Assembly: GCF_040409695.1 (NCBI RefSeq)
Contig: NZ_JARWGJ010000159.1
Coordinates: 1 to 25,612 of the forward strand
DNA from: Longimonas sp040409695
GTDB lineage: Bacteria > Bacteroidota > Rhodothermia > Rhodothermales > Salinibacteraceae
Length of the DNA: 25,612 nucleotides
Direction: 5' to 3'
The position numbers and the translations under genes were made by a program. Every line of letters begins with the position of its first letter. Within the stretch, counting starts at the first letter, position 1. Below are positions 8,366 to 15,982 of this stretch, one piece after another. Under the pieces are notes generated by a model, which saw only the letters and a program-made list of their open reading frames with translations, was not told the DNA's origin and searched no databases.

Positions 8366-9478
8366 ATGCACATGGGCGCTCCTATTGGTATCGCCGGCGC
8401 TGGACTTAGCGGGCTCGTTGCCGCCACGCGCCTGCACGAAGCCGGTCATGGGGTCGTGGTATGGGAGACGCGCAACCGCGTTGGTGGACGCACCTGGAGT
8501 CCGCCCCTTGGCCCCGATTCGCTGCAGTTGGATTTGGGCGCGGCCTGGCACTGGACTGAGCACACCCGCGTGCACGATTTAGCTGAGCAGTTGGGCATTG
8601 AGCGCATTCGGCAGCACGAGCCCGGCATCGCGCTCTATGAACCGCGCGCTGAACAGCCGGTGCAGCACTTCCCGTGGCCCGACACGCCCCCGCCCTCATG
8701 GCGCCTCGAAGGCGGTACGCAAACACTGGCCCAGCATTTGGCCGCAGCGCTCCCCAGTGATGCAGTGAAACTCAATCATCGCGTAACGCAGGTGCAGCAG
8801 ACCGACGCAGGCGTGCAAGTGCATGTCGACGGCCCAAACGGCGCGGCAGTTGCAACCGCCAGGCGTCTTATCGTAGCCGTGCCGCCGCGGCTGGTGGCGC
8901 ACACCATCCGTTTCGACCCTGCGCTCCCCGATTCTCTCGCATCCGCTCAGCGCAACACACCCACGTGGATGGCGGCCTCGGGCAAGGCGGTGGCTACATT
9001 TGCGGATGCGTTCTGGCATCAGCAGGGCATCGATGGGCGCGTCGTCAGCCACGCGGGTCCGGTGGCCCACTGGCATGATGCCGTCGCCTCCGATGGACGC
9101 GCTGCGCTCGCGGGCTTTCTGCATCCTACGGGGCTGCAAACCCTTGCGACAGAGGGCAAAGCAGCCCTTCACAAGGCCATCCGCACCCAACTCGCGCACT
9201 GCTTCGGGAGCGACGCCCCCGCGCCAACGGCTATCGCCACAAGCAGCTGGCGCACCGACCCCGCCACCACGCCGCCTGATGCCGACCCGCTCTATGTTGA
9301 GCATCCGCCCACACCACCGTCTGTGATCACCCGGCCACACTGGAACGGACACCTGCTGTGGGCCAGCGCCGAAACCGCCACCGAGCATCCCGGCTACCTC
9401 GACGGCGCCATCGAAGCAGGCGAGCGCACCGCCCAGCAGGTGTTTGAAGCATCCCCCAAAGCTGCTTCAACTCGCTGA
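8366..9478 (+). CDS. FAD-dependent amine oxidase-family protein
   Basis: This is a flavoprotein of about 370 residues with the amine-oxidase fold. The dinucleotide-binding segment IAGAGLSGLVAATRLHEAG is followed by the GGRTWS motif that binds FAD in monoamine oxidases, and the C-terminal flavin segment is LWASAETATEHPGYLDGAIE. The middle part is short and unusually rich in Ala, Pro and His compared with well-studied monoamine oxidases, so the substrate cannot be named. No signal peptide is seen. The open frame begins with TTG immediately after the stop of the upstream hydrolase; ATG at 8366 or 8372 is more plausible. The six-base gap implies co-transcription with, and probably translational coupling to, the secreted hydrolase, though the two proteins would act in different compartments. 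Confidence 0.85.
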   Translation: MHMGAPIGIAGAGLSGLVAATRLHEAGHGVVVWETRNRVGGRTWSPPLGPDSLQLDLGAAWHWTEHTRVHDLAEQLGIERIRQHEPGIALYEPRAEQPVQHFPWPDTPPPSWRLEGGTQTLAQHLAAALPSDAVKLNHRVTQVQQTDAGVQVHVDGPNGAAVATARRLIVAVPPRLVAHTIRFDPALPDSLASAQRNTPTWMAASGKAVATFADAFWHQQGIDGRVVSHAGPVAHWHDAVASDGRAALAGFLHPTGLQTLATEGKAALHKAIRTQLAHCFGSDAPAPTAIATSSWRTDPATTPPDADPLYVEHPPTPPSVITRPHWNGHLLWASAETATEHPGYLDGAIEAGERTAQQVFEASPKAASTR

Positions 9479-9481
9479 TCG

Positions 9482-9591
9482 GGAGCGCCTTCATTCGTTG
9501 TAGGACCCGGCGCGCCGTGTCCCTACGGCGCTGGAAACAGGCATTCTACTGCGTCCGACGTTCCCCCGTCGGACGACGAAATGAACGCTCC
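9482..9591. repeat. Three-hairpin palindromic element between convergent genes
   Basis: Outer arms GGAGCG..TTCATT.CGT (9482-9498) and its near reverse complement (9576-9591) enclose two hairpins. The first is at 9500-9526: GTAGG/CCTAC around a GGCGCGCC core, with one bulge and one mismatch. The second is 9552-9575: CGTCCGACG/CGTCGGACG, a perfect 9-bp stem with loop TTCCCC. Together they could fold as a three-way junction. Neither exit has a T run, so a simple terminator is unlikely. A dispersed repeat or structured RNA is possible. Confidence 0.5.
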
Positions 9592-9733
9592 ACGCTCCCA
9601 ACAGAGCAGTCGAACGGGGTAACGTGTGCCGAACGCTACCGGCCCCATCGGTGCCAGATCCTGTGATTGATCTCAAAAAGTTACACTGTTTCGTGACACC
9701 CCGACGCAGCAGCACGTCTATTTCCCGAGCGCA

Positions 9734-10615
9734 CTACTCTGAAGATGGGCTCCATGTGGCTTCGTGAGGCTCTGCCATGGCCGCTCCAGGGAGCGCATCG
9801 CCCTCGTGGGTCGCATCCGAATCCGTGGGACCAACCGCCGTTTCTCCTGGCAGAGCATCCCACCGAACATCGGTGCGTCCTGGCAGCCAGCGGCGCAGTT
9901 CGAGCGTGCCGTCCATATGCTCCACCACGCCCGTGCAGCTTTCTATCCAATCGCCGGTGTTTACATATTGGACGCTGTCAATCTTCCGAATGACCGGGTG
10001 ATGAATATGCCCACAGATAACGCCGTCGACGTTTTCTTTAGCGGCCCGGCGTGCAACTACGGTTTCGAAGTTGGCAATGAACTGCACAGCTTTTTTGGTA
10101 CGCTGCTTCACGTATTGCGAAAACGACCAGTACGGCAGATTCATCCAACGACGCACGCGATTTACGTACCGGTTCGTGGTCAGAAGTGCCTGGTATGCGA
10201 TGGCTCCTCCATGCGAGAGCCACGGCGCATGGCGAATCATACCGTCGAACTCGTCACCGTGCAAAACCAGGAAGCGGCGACCGTCGGCAGTGGTGTGGAT
10301 GTGGTTCATCTGTGTGGTGATGCCGCCAAACCGAAGTCCCGGAAAGCGCCGCGCGGCTTCATCGTGGTTGCCAGGAATGTAGATCACATCGGCGTTGCGA
10401 GCACATTTCAATAGCGTCTCGACTACGCGGTTGTGCGCCTCGGGCCAGTACCACGATCGCGCCAGCGACCAGCCGTCAACGATGTCGCCAACCAGGTAGT
10501 AGCGCTCTGCTGAATGGCGTTGTAAGAAGTCAACGACAGATGCAGCCTTGGCATCGCGGGTGCCCAGATGGACATCCGAAATCCAGACCGTACGGTAGCG
10601 TGGCGATGCATCCAT
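9734..10615 (-). CDS. plcP: Calcineurin-like phosphoesterase, probable PlcP-type phospholipase C (LpxH-like)
   Basis: This is a 293-residue metallophosphoesterase. All metal-binding motifs are present: SDVH (13-16), GD (43-44), GNHD (82-85), HGD (119-121) and GHIHHP (202-207). Proteins of this family are usually labelled UDP-2,3-diacylglucosamine diphosphatase. However, SWYWPEAHN, LPYWSFSQYVK, ICGHIHHPVIR and NTGDWIESCT resemble the rhizobial and marine PlcP enzymes as I remember them. Those act as phospholipase C on phosphatidylcholine and related lipids and supply diacylglycerol for phosphorus-free lipids. The neighbours decide for PlcP: btaB and btaA lie directly upstream on the same strand. 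The last 45 or so residues look disordered. The ATG at 10615 is chosen; the longer frame begins with TTG at 10660 and only adds 15 non-conserved residues. Gap to btaB is 109 bases. A lipid A role remains the main alternative. Confidence 0.8.
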   Translation of the reverse strand: MDASPRYRTVWISDVHLGTRDAKAASVVDFLQRHSAERYYLVGDIVDGWSLARSWYWPEAHNRVVETLLKCARNADVIYIPGNHDEAARRFPGLRFGGITTQMNHIHTTADGRRFLVLHGDEFDGMIRHAPWLSHGGAIAYQALLTTNRYVNRVRRWMNLPYWSFSQYVKQRTKKAVQFIANFETVVARRAAKENVDGVICGHIHHPVIRKIDSVQYVNTGDWIESCTGVVEHMDGTLELRRWLPGRTDVRWDALPGETAVGPTDSDATHEGDALPGAAMAEPHEATWSPSSE

Positions 10616-10724
10616 ATCCACAAAAAGGGTTAGACGGAAAGAGCTGTGTTTGTGCAGCAAGTGGTACGTGCTGTGGGGCGCCCAAATTGTTGCGCATGTG
10701 CGGTTGAGCGTTACAAGTCGAGCG

Positions 10725-11390
10725 TTACGAGACCGCTTTTACCGCGACCGCCTGATACGCGTAGCGGTGCGCAATAGGCGTGCGCGTCAGGCGGATGCGC
10801 TTGCGGGCTGCCAAGTCGTCAAGGTGAGCGTGTAGTGCCGGACGATGGTGCACGCCAAACCAGCTGAGCCACCGCTGCAATACCCATCGCAACGGAGCGG
10901 GCCAATTGGCCTGATCCCAAAAATCCACCAGGTAGAGGCGTCCCCCGGGTGCGAGCACATTGAGCGCTGCATCAACAGCAGCAGACGCATTGGGGATCAT
11001 AGAGAGCACGTACGAGCAGAGCACCATGTCAAATGGAGCCGCGCGCCCAAACATGCGGGGTTCGACGGACTGCGCGAGGCCTTGCTTCAAGCACATGGCA
11101 TGCTGCACTTCAGGAGAGGCCGTCGCCCGTGCTGTGTTGAGCATAGCCTCCGAAGCATCGAGTCCGTAGAGCGTGTGATGGGGCGCCTGCTCATGCAGCA
11201 CGCGCAGGTTGCGTGCCGTGCCGCACCCCATTTCGAGCACATGCCCGGCAGGCCGTGCAGCCATATCCTGCAAGACGCGATCGCGCCCGAGCAGATATGG
11301 GCGGCGCGTCCAGTCGTAGATGTGGCGCGTGTAGCGATACATCCGATCCATGCGCTGTGCCGGATCGGTCGTCGTTGCAGAGCGGGCCAT
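10725..11390 (-). CDS. btaB: BtaB-like S-adenosylmethionine-dependent N-methyltransferase (betaine lipid synthesis)
   Basis: This 221-residue class I methyltransferase should add three methyl groups to diacylglyceryl homoserine, giving the betaine lipid DGTS. The segment YRYTRHIYDWTRRPYLLGRD (18-37) ahead of the SAM site is the most specific feature and is characteristic of BtaB. The SAM motif is VLEMGCGTARNL (51-62), followed by LYGLDAS (74-80), where the acidic residue should bind the ribose. Then come the post-motifs CSYVLSMIPN and LAPGGRLYLVDFWDQ. The start at ATG 11390 gives the usual BtaB length. Its start is 48 bases past the btaA stop, which supports one transcript. Without btaA beside it this could only have been called a generic methyltransferase; with it the assignment is good. 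Confidence 0.87.
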   Translation of the reverse strand: MARSATTTDPAQRMDRMYRYTRHIYDWTRRPYLLGRDRVLQDMAARPAGHVLEMGCGTARNLRVLHEQAPHHTLYGLDASEAMLNTARATASPEVQHAMCLKQGLAQSVEPRMFGRAAPFDMVLCSYVLSMIPNASAAVDAALNVLAPGGRLYLVDFWDQANWPAPLRWVLQRWLSWFGVHHRPALHAHLDDLAARKRIRLTRTPIAHRYAYQAVAVKAVS

Positions 11391-11438
11391 GGGAAGGCGA
11401 TAAGTCAGCGCAGATACAAGGCGAATGGGTGTATAGAG

Positions 11439-12683
11439 TTATCCGTTGAACTCATACAGGTGGAATCCCCCATACACGGCTGAGCGGTCGTGCGCATGCA
11501 GCTGGGCCGAGCGGTCGCGGTGGTACGTGAACCGCGCGCGTAGCGTTCGGGGCAGCGCTTGTTCAACACACGACGTGGCTCCGGCCGAACGAAAGATGAT
11601 GCGGGCGCCCGGACATCCGGTGCGGGCAATGCCTTCCCACAGCGCCTGAATAGCCGCATCGTCCATCCAGTCTTGCGCATCCAACAGGACAAACGAGTCG
11701 AAATGATTGGCTGGAGCCTGCTGCATGGCACCAGTGAGTGAGGCAACGCGCGTTTCAACATGTGGCAGGTAGTAGCGGATACGGGCGTGGTGGCGTGCTT
11801 GCAGGTAGGGCGGCAGCACGCTGGGATGATAGCGCTGTCCGAATGCCTGCCAGGCAAAGTAATTGTCGGAGAGTGGAAAGTCGCACATCAACCGGCGCAG
11901 GCGGTCGCGGAAGTAAGCGAGGAGATCGCCCTCGGCACGCATCAGCTCAAACTGGCGTGGAGGGATGCCCAGGCTGTACACCGAGGCCGGGATGCGAGCC
12001 AGCGTGCGCACGACCGGATGCTCAAAGAACGGCACAACGGCATCCTCGAAGAAGGCCTTCTGCTCGGCAAGCGTGTTGGCCTGCAGGAGCTCGGCAGGGC
12101 AGTGCCCTACGGTGTAATGCGCCAGCCGGTCAATAAAGCGCTGAAATCGGCTCATCGCGCCTCGCTGGTAGAAGCCCTCAGCAAAGTAGTGGATACGCGG
12201 AATGCGCGGCCATCCGGGCCAGGCCCGTGCCTCCCAGAACGAACGAGTCTGAGGGTCGAGATGCGGTTGGATGTGCCTCGTGTAGTTGGCGAGATTGACG
12301 TCGTGGCAGGCCTCGCCAAAGAACTGAAAGAACGCCGGGTAGTCGGGGAGTCGCTCAATGGCCGCAAGCTTCAACCGCGTGAGCGCCATGTGCGCCGGAT
12401 TAACGTCGACTGCCAGAATGGAACGCGGCTCGTGCGTAAGATAGTTGAGCACGTTGCATCCTGCCGAGGCAATAGTGAGGATGCGGCTTTCTTCGTTAAG
12501 CTGAAGCGCCTCTGCATCCACACGAGGATCTTCCCAGATCTGCGTATACACCAGGCGATTGAACCACGCCGTGAAGAGGCGATCCCAGGCGCTACGCACG
12601 GAGGTGGACGCAGGCTGCAAGACGGCCTCTCGCAGCGCGTTGGACTGGGCAGAACGAAGTGGGGCGGCAAACGACCAAGCCAT
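11439..12683 (-). CDS. btaA: BtaA-like S-adenosylmethionine:diacylglycerol 3-amino-3-carboxypropyltransferase (DUF3419)
   Basis: This 414-residue protein should transfer the 3-amino-3-carboxypropyl group of S-adenosylmethionine to diacylglycerol, the first committed step of betaine lipid synthesis at the inner membrane. The DUF3419/BtaA signature is clear: LVYTQIWEDPRVDAEAL (44-60), the SAM-binding IASAGCNVLNYL (71-82), AVDVNPAHMALTRLKLAA (91-108), and the C-terminal YGGFHLYEF. Length is close to bacterial BtaA. There is no signal peptide or clear membrane span, as in the known enzymes. The ATG at 12683 is the first Met of the frame and the conserved region starts 40 residues in. It is the first gene of btaA-btaB-plcP and is read away from the polymerase gene. 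The 320-base divergent gap contains a candidate operator. Confidence 0.9.
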   Translation of the reverse strand: MAWSFAAPLRSAQSNALREAVLQPASTSVRSAWDRLFTAWFNRLVYTQIWEDPRVDAEALQLNEESRILTIASAGCNVLNYLTHEPRSILAVDVNPAHMALTRLKLAAIERLPDYPAFFQFFGEACHDVNLANYTRHIQPHLDPQTRSFWEARAWPGWPRIPRIHYFAEGFYQRGAMSRFQRFIDRLAHYTVGHCPAELLQANTLAEQKAFFEDAVVPFFEHPVVRTLARIPASVYSLGIPPRQFELMRAEGDLLAYFRDRLRRLMCDFPLSDNYFAWQAFGQRYHPSVLPPYLQARHHARIRYYLPHVETRVASLTGAMQQAPANHFDSFVLLDAQDWMDDAAIQALWEGIARTGCPGARIIFRSAGATSCVEQALPRTLRARFTYHRDRSAQLHAHDRSAVYGGFHLYEFNG

Positions 12684-13003
12684 GGGCAGAGGGGAATGAG
12701 AATCAGTTTGGACTCAATTGTTGACGCACCATCAACGTACGAAAGATGTCTCGGTGCGCCATTACCTCGACATAACGCCTGCGTTATCGCTCTGTCATGA
12801 TTGCGTCTTCATGCGTTCGACGCGCCCACGTCCGCACAAGGCGCTGCTCCTGCAAGCCCGCGACCGAACATCCAACCTGGCGAATCAACGGACGCGATGA
12901 GGCCGAATGTGCTTTTCCAGACGATGCCATGGAGGCCCGGCACCTCCTGTGCCGATAGCGGTTTATCCTGTGCGCATCCCCCTGAATCTGGTTCATAGAT
13001 TAT
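12684..13003. promoter_or_regulatory. Divergent control region between btaA and the DNA polymerase gene
   Basis: This 320-base gap must hold both promoters; I cannot place either with confidence. The clearest signal is the perfect palindrome ATAACGC-CT-GCGTTAT at 12772-12787. Directly after it, CTGTCAT (12792-12798) equals one half of the enterobacterial Pho box. The heptamers exactly 11 bases to either side (12781-12787 and 12803-12809) each match it at 4 of 7 positions. This is weak and its orientation points away from btaA. Confidence 0.45.
12772..12787. promoter_or_regulatory. Candidate operator palindrome upstream of btaA
   Basis: ATAACGCCTGCGTTAT has two perfect 7-base arms around CT. 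It lies 88 bases upstream of the btaA start, a plausible place for a dimeric regulator. The cognate protein is unknown and no regulator gene lies adjacent. Confidence 0.4.
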
Positions 13004-15982
13004 ATGGCGACGCCCACGCCCGATACCTCGGATGCTACGCTCTACGGCCACGACGACACGCCGCGCATTGTGGACGTACAGCCGCTGCTGAACCGCCCCT
13101 CGCGCGAGCAGGCCATGGTGCGCCTCTACCGGCGCAGCGAAGATGGCGCGGAGGTGTTCACCGAAGACGCGCCGCTGTATCCGTTCTTCTTTATCTCGGA
13201 TATTGGGCTGCTGCGCCATCGCCGCGATACCTTTCGGGCCTCGCGCCTGCAGGGCGGTGGGTTCTTCGAGCATGTGGTTGTGTTCTCGTGCTGGCAGAAC
13301 TACTACGAGGCGATTCGCCACGTGAAGCGCCAGACCGACAGCGACCAGCGGCGGCCCGACGAGCTCTACCTCATTAGCGATCCGGTGCAGCAGTACCTCA
13401 CGCAGAGCGGGCGCACCTGCTTTAAGGACATGACGCTCGACGACCTGCACCGCCTGCAGCTCGACATCGAAGTGATTAGCGATGGCTCGTTTCCCAACGC
13501 CGAGCGCCCGAATGATGAGGTCGTCATCGTAGCCCTCACTGACAACCGCGGCTGGTCGGAGGTGCTGCATCAGCGCTCCGGGGTGTCGGAGGCGATGCTC
13601 TTGCGCGAGCTGGTGCACACGATCAACGAGCGCGATCCGGATGTTATCGAGGGATACAATGTCTTTGCCTTCGACCTGGCGTATCTGCTGGACCGATGCA
13701 CCCTGCACAACGTCGATTTCGCGATCGGACGCGACGGGTCGGTGCCCCGTACGTTTGACAGCAGCATGCGGTTTGCCGAGCGCACGGTGGACTTCCCGGC
13801 GATGGATATTGCCGGACGGCACGTCATCGACGCCTACTTTCAGGTGATGGCGTTCGACGTCTTCAAGCGCGATCTGCCGGACTATAGCCTGAAGACGGCT
13901 GCTCGCTACTTCGGCTTCGCCCCCGAGGACCGCACCTACATCGCAGGCGAAGACCTGACCGAGGCGTGGCACACCGACCGCGAGCGGCTCCTGGATTACG
14001 CCCTCGACGACGTGATTGAGACCGGACGGCTGGCCCGGCACCTCTCCGGCTCCACGTTCTACCTCACGCAGATGCTGCCGATGACCTACGGACGCGCGGC
14101 CCGGCGTGGACCCGCTGCCAAGATCGAATCGCTCTTCGTACGCGAGTACCTGCGCCAGCGTTATGCCTTACCGCAGAGCAACTGGGGCAGCCAGTCGATG
14201 GGCGGCTACACCGACATCTTCCGCACGGGCGTCATCGGCCCCGTCGTCTATGCCGATGTGGAGAGCCTGTACCCGTCGATCATGCTGAACTACGACATCC
14301 AGCCCGAGGGGGATGCGCTCGACCTCTTTCCGCGCCTGCTGGATCGCCTCACCACGCTGCGCCTCGACACCAAATCCGCCATGCGCTCCGCCGAGGACGA
14401 GGAAGTGCAGAGCGAACTGGATGCGCGGCAGTCGTCGTATAAGATCCTGATAAACTGCTTCGACCCCGAAACGGAGATCATGACCGTGCAGGGACCGAAG
14501 AATGTGCGCGAGGTGTCGGTTGGCGATCGGGTCTATTCGCTCAACCCTGACACGCTCGAAGCCGAAATCAAGCCCGTGACGCACGTGCACCACCAGTCGA
14601 TGTACCGGGGCGAAATGGTCCACCTGAAGAACCAGCACGTCGACTTTCTCGTGACGCCCAATCACCGCCTTCTCACCAACCGCGTGAATGGTTATCGGGA
14701 AACGGGATACCAGTGGATCGAGGCGGATGATCTGACTCAAACGTCGGAGGCGTACTGTCTTCCTCCACGTGATGTCTATTTGGAGTCCACTTACCCGCTG
14801 CGCGATTCTGGCAAATCCGTACCTGCAAGCTTGCACCGAAGCATGCCCGAGATCCCGGATCTTCGCTCCGCTTCGTCCGGGATGACTGGTCCAGGACAAG
14901 AGACTGCTCCCAGACAAATTGCTCCTTTGCTCAAGCATAAGCACAGAAGCCGTGTCAACTACGAAGGCTCCATCCACTGCATCACCGTAGCCGACAATCA
15001 CACCGTACTTGCGGGGCGCAACGGCACGTTCAACTGGATCGGGCAGAGCTTCTACGGGATGCTGGGCTTCAGCCTGGCCGCGTTCAACGACTTTGCGGAG
15101 GCCGACCGCGTGGCCCGGATCGGGCAGGATCTGGTGCAGCAGATCATCGAGGTGATCCGCGAGCGCGGCGGCACGGTCGTGGAGGTGGATACCGACGGCG
15201 TCTTCTTCGTGCCGCCCGAGGATGTGCGCGGGGCGGAGACGGAGCGCGACTTCACGATCGGGCTCACCGATGCGATGCCCGAAGGCATTCGTATTGGGTT
15301 CGACGGCCGCTACAAGAAGATGCTCTCCTACAAGAAGAAAAACTACGCGCTCCTCACCTACGACGGCGACCTCAAGTTCAAAGGCTCCTCGCTCATCTCG
15401 CGCTCGAACGAGCCGTTCGGGCGCACCTTCGTGCGGCGCGCCATCCGCCGCCTGCTTGACCACGACATCGAGGGGCTGCACCAGCTCTACCTGGATACGC
15501 GGCAGCGCATCATCGACCGCACCTGGGAGCAGGGCGTGGACAGCTTTGCTCGCACCGAAACCCTGAAAACCAGCGTCGAAGAGTACGAAGCGGCGGTCGA
15601 AGCCGGTGAGCGTCCGCGTGCCGCTGCGTACGAGCTGGCGATTCAGCGCGAAGAGGAGACCGGGCAGCCCGTGCGTGTGGGCGACCGGATCTCGTACTAC
15701 ATCACCGGCGAGTCGGCCAACGTGACCGCGTTCAAGCACTGCGCCCGCGCTGAGCAATGGAATCCCGACGACCCCGAAGCCCCCAATGAGAACACCGCGT
15801 ACTACCTGAAGCGTCTCGACGAATTCGCCCGCAAGTTCACCCCGTTCTTTCGCAAGGAAGACTTCGACCTGGTCTTCTCGCCCGAAGATCTGTTCGGCTT
15901 CTCCGCCCAAGGCATTGAGCTGGTAACCAAAGTGCACGGGGGCGACGAGGACAGCAAGACGACAAAGGAGGTGCCGTTTTAG
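13004..15982 (+). CDS. polB: Family B DNA polymerase with 3'-5' exonuclease, interrupted by an intein
   Basis: The frame encodes 992 residues, of which 197 are an intein, leaving a 795-residue polymerase close to archaeal and bacterial Pol II-like enzymes. The exonuclease domain shows LDIE (Asp154, Glu156), NVFAFD and YALDD, so proofreading should work. Polymerase motif A is ADVESLYPSIM (Asp418). Motif B is KILIN-[intein]-SFYGML. Motif C is DTDG (Asp729, Asp731). KKKNYAL and KGSSLISRSNEP follow as in active enzymes, so the mature protein should be catalytically complete after splicing. If splicing failed, motif B would be split and the enzyme dead. The ATG at 13004 is followed by a short variable region before the first conserved strand; no ribosome binding site is visible. 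It stands alone on the plus strand, divergent from btaA. In bacteria such enzymes usually serve repair or damage bypass; that role is inferred. Confidence 0.95.
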   Translation: MATPTPDTSDATLYGHDDTPRIVDVQPLLNRPSREQAMVRLYRRSEDGAEVFTEDAPLYPFFFISDIGLLRHRRDTFRASRLQGGGFFEHVVVFSCWQNYYEAIRHVKRQTDSDQRRPDELYLISDPVQQYLTQSGRTCFKDMTLDDLHRLQLDIEVISDGSFPNAERPNDEVVIVALTDNRGWSEVLHQRSGVSEAMLLRELVHTINERDPDVIEGYNVFAFDLAYLLDRCTLHNVDFAIGRDGSVPRTFDSSMRFAERTVDFPAMDIAGRHVIDAYFQVMAFDVFKRDLPDYSLKTAARYFGFAPEDRTYIAGEDLTEAWHTDRERLLDYALDDVIETGRLARHLSGSTFYLTQMLPMTYGRAARRGPAAKIESLFVREYLRQRYALPQSNWGSQSMGGYTDIFRTGVIGPVVYADVESLYPSIMLNYDIQPEGDALDLFPRLLDRLTTLRLDTKSAMRSAEDEEVQSELDARQSSYKILINCFDPETEIMTVQGPKNVREVSVGDRVYSLNPDTLEAEIKPVTHVHHQSMYRGEMVHLKNQHVDFLVTPNHRLLTNRVNGYRETGYQWIEADDLTQTSEAYCLPPRDVYLESTYPLRDSGKSVPASLHRSMPEIPDLRSASSGMTGPGQETAPRQIAPLLKHKHRSRVNYEGSIHCITVADNHTVLAGRNGTFNWIGQSFYGMLGFSLAAFNDFAEADRVARIGQDLVQQIIEVIRERGGTVVEVDTDGVFFVPPEDVRGAETERDFTIGLTDAMPEGIRIGFDGRYKKMLSYKKKNYALLTYDGDLKFKGSSLISRSNEPFGRTFVRRAIRRLLDHDIEGLHQLYLDTRQRIIDRTWEQGVDSFARTETLKTSVEEYEAAVEAGERPRAAAYELAIQREEETGQPVRVGDRISYYITGESANVTAFKHCARAEQWNPDDPEAPNENTAYYLKRLDEFARKFTPFFRKEDFDLVFSPEDLFGFSAQGIELVTKVHGGDEDSKTTKEVPF
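14456..15046 (+). other. Mini-intein in polymerase motif B (PolB-c type site)
   Basis: The intein covers residues 485-681 of the precursor. It starts at Cys485 right after KILIN and ends at Gln681 before SFYGML, so Ser682 is the +1 nucleophile. Block A is CFDPETEIMTVQGPKNV; block B is FLVTPNHRLL with Thr551 and His554; block F is IHCITVADNHTVLAG; the C-terminus is NGTFNWIGQ. There is no LAGLIDADG or other endonuclease motif, so it is a mini-intein that depends on vertical inheritance or recombination. The end Gly-Gln replaces the usual His-Asn. Terminal Gln is known in a few active inteins, but the missing penultimate His is a further departure. Splicing is therefore likely but not assured. 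I recall a listed intein at the corresponding site in Salinibacter ruber. Confidence 0.9.
14848..14887 (+). repeat. Palindromic repeat-like insert within the intein coding sequence
   Basis: ATCCCGGA (14852-14859) and TCCGGGAT (14876-14883) form a perfect 8-bp stem; GAGATCCCGG...CCGGGATGAC is the form of a common bacterial intergenic palindrome. The loop carries CTTCGCTCCGCTTCG. Here it is in frame and would encode residues 616-628 (EIPDLRSASSGMT), in the region where an endonuclease would otherwise sit. The stem is seen directly; its identity as a dispersed repeat is recalled, not verified. Confidence 0.55.

Noticed and set aside
9491..9715. 74-codon minus-strand frame in the convergent gap
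   Set aside because: It covers the hairpins of the palindromic element, and its composition is not protein-like.
9660..9733. T-rich tract and weak CAC/GTG stem after plcP as a terminator
   Set aside because: The stem has only three pairs next to the T run, too weak to call.
11760..12800. 346-codon plus-strand frame over btaA
   Set aside because: Antisense to a gene with clear BtaA signatures; no motif of its own.
12809..14041. 410-codon minus-strand frame overlapping the polymerase start
   Set aside because: Most of it lies opposite the exonuclease domain, and the product resembles nothing.
14168..15937. 589-codon open frame antisense to the polymerase gene
   Set aside because: It mirrors a strongly coding GC-rich gene with all polymerase motifs. 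The antisense product has no recognisable domain and would span the intein boundaries without regard to them.
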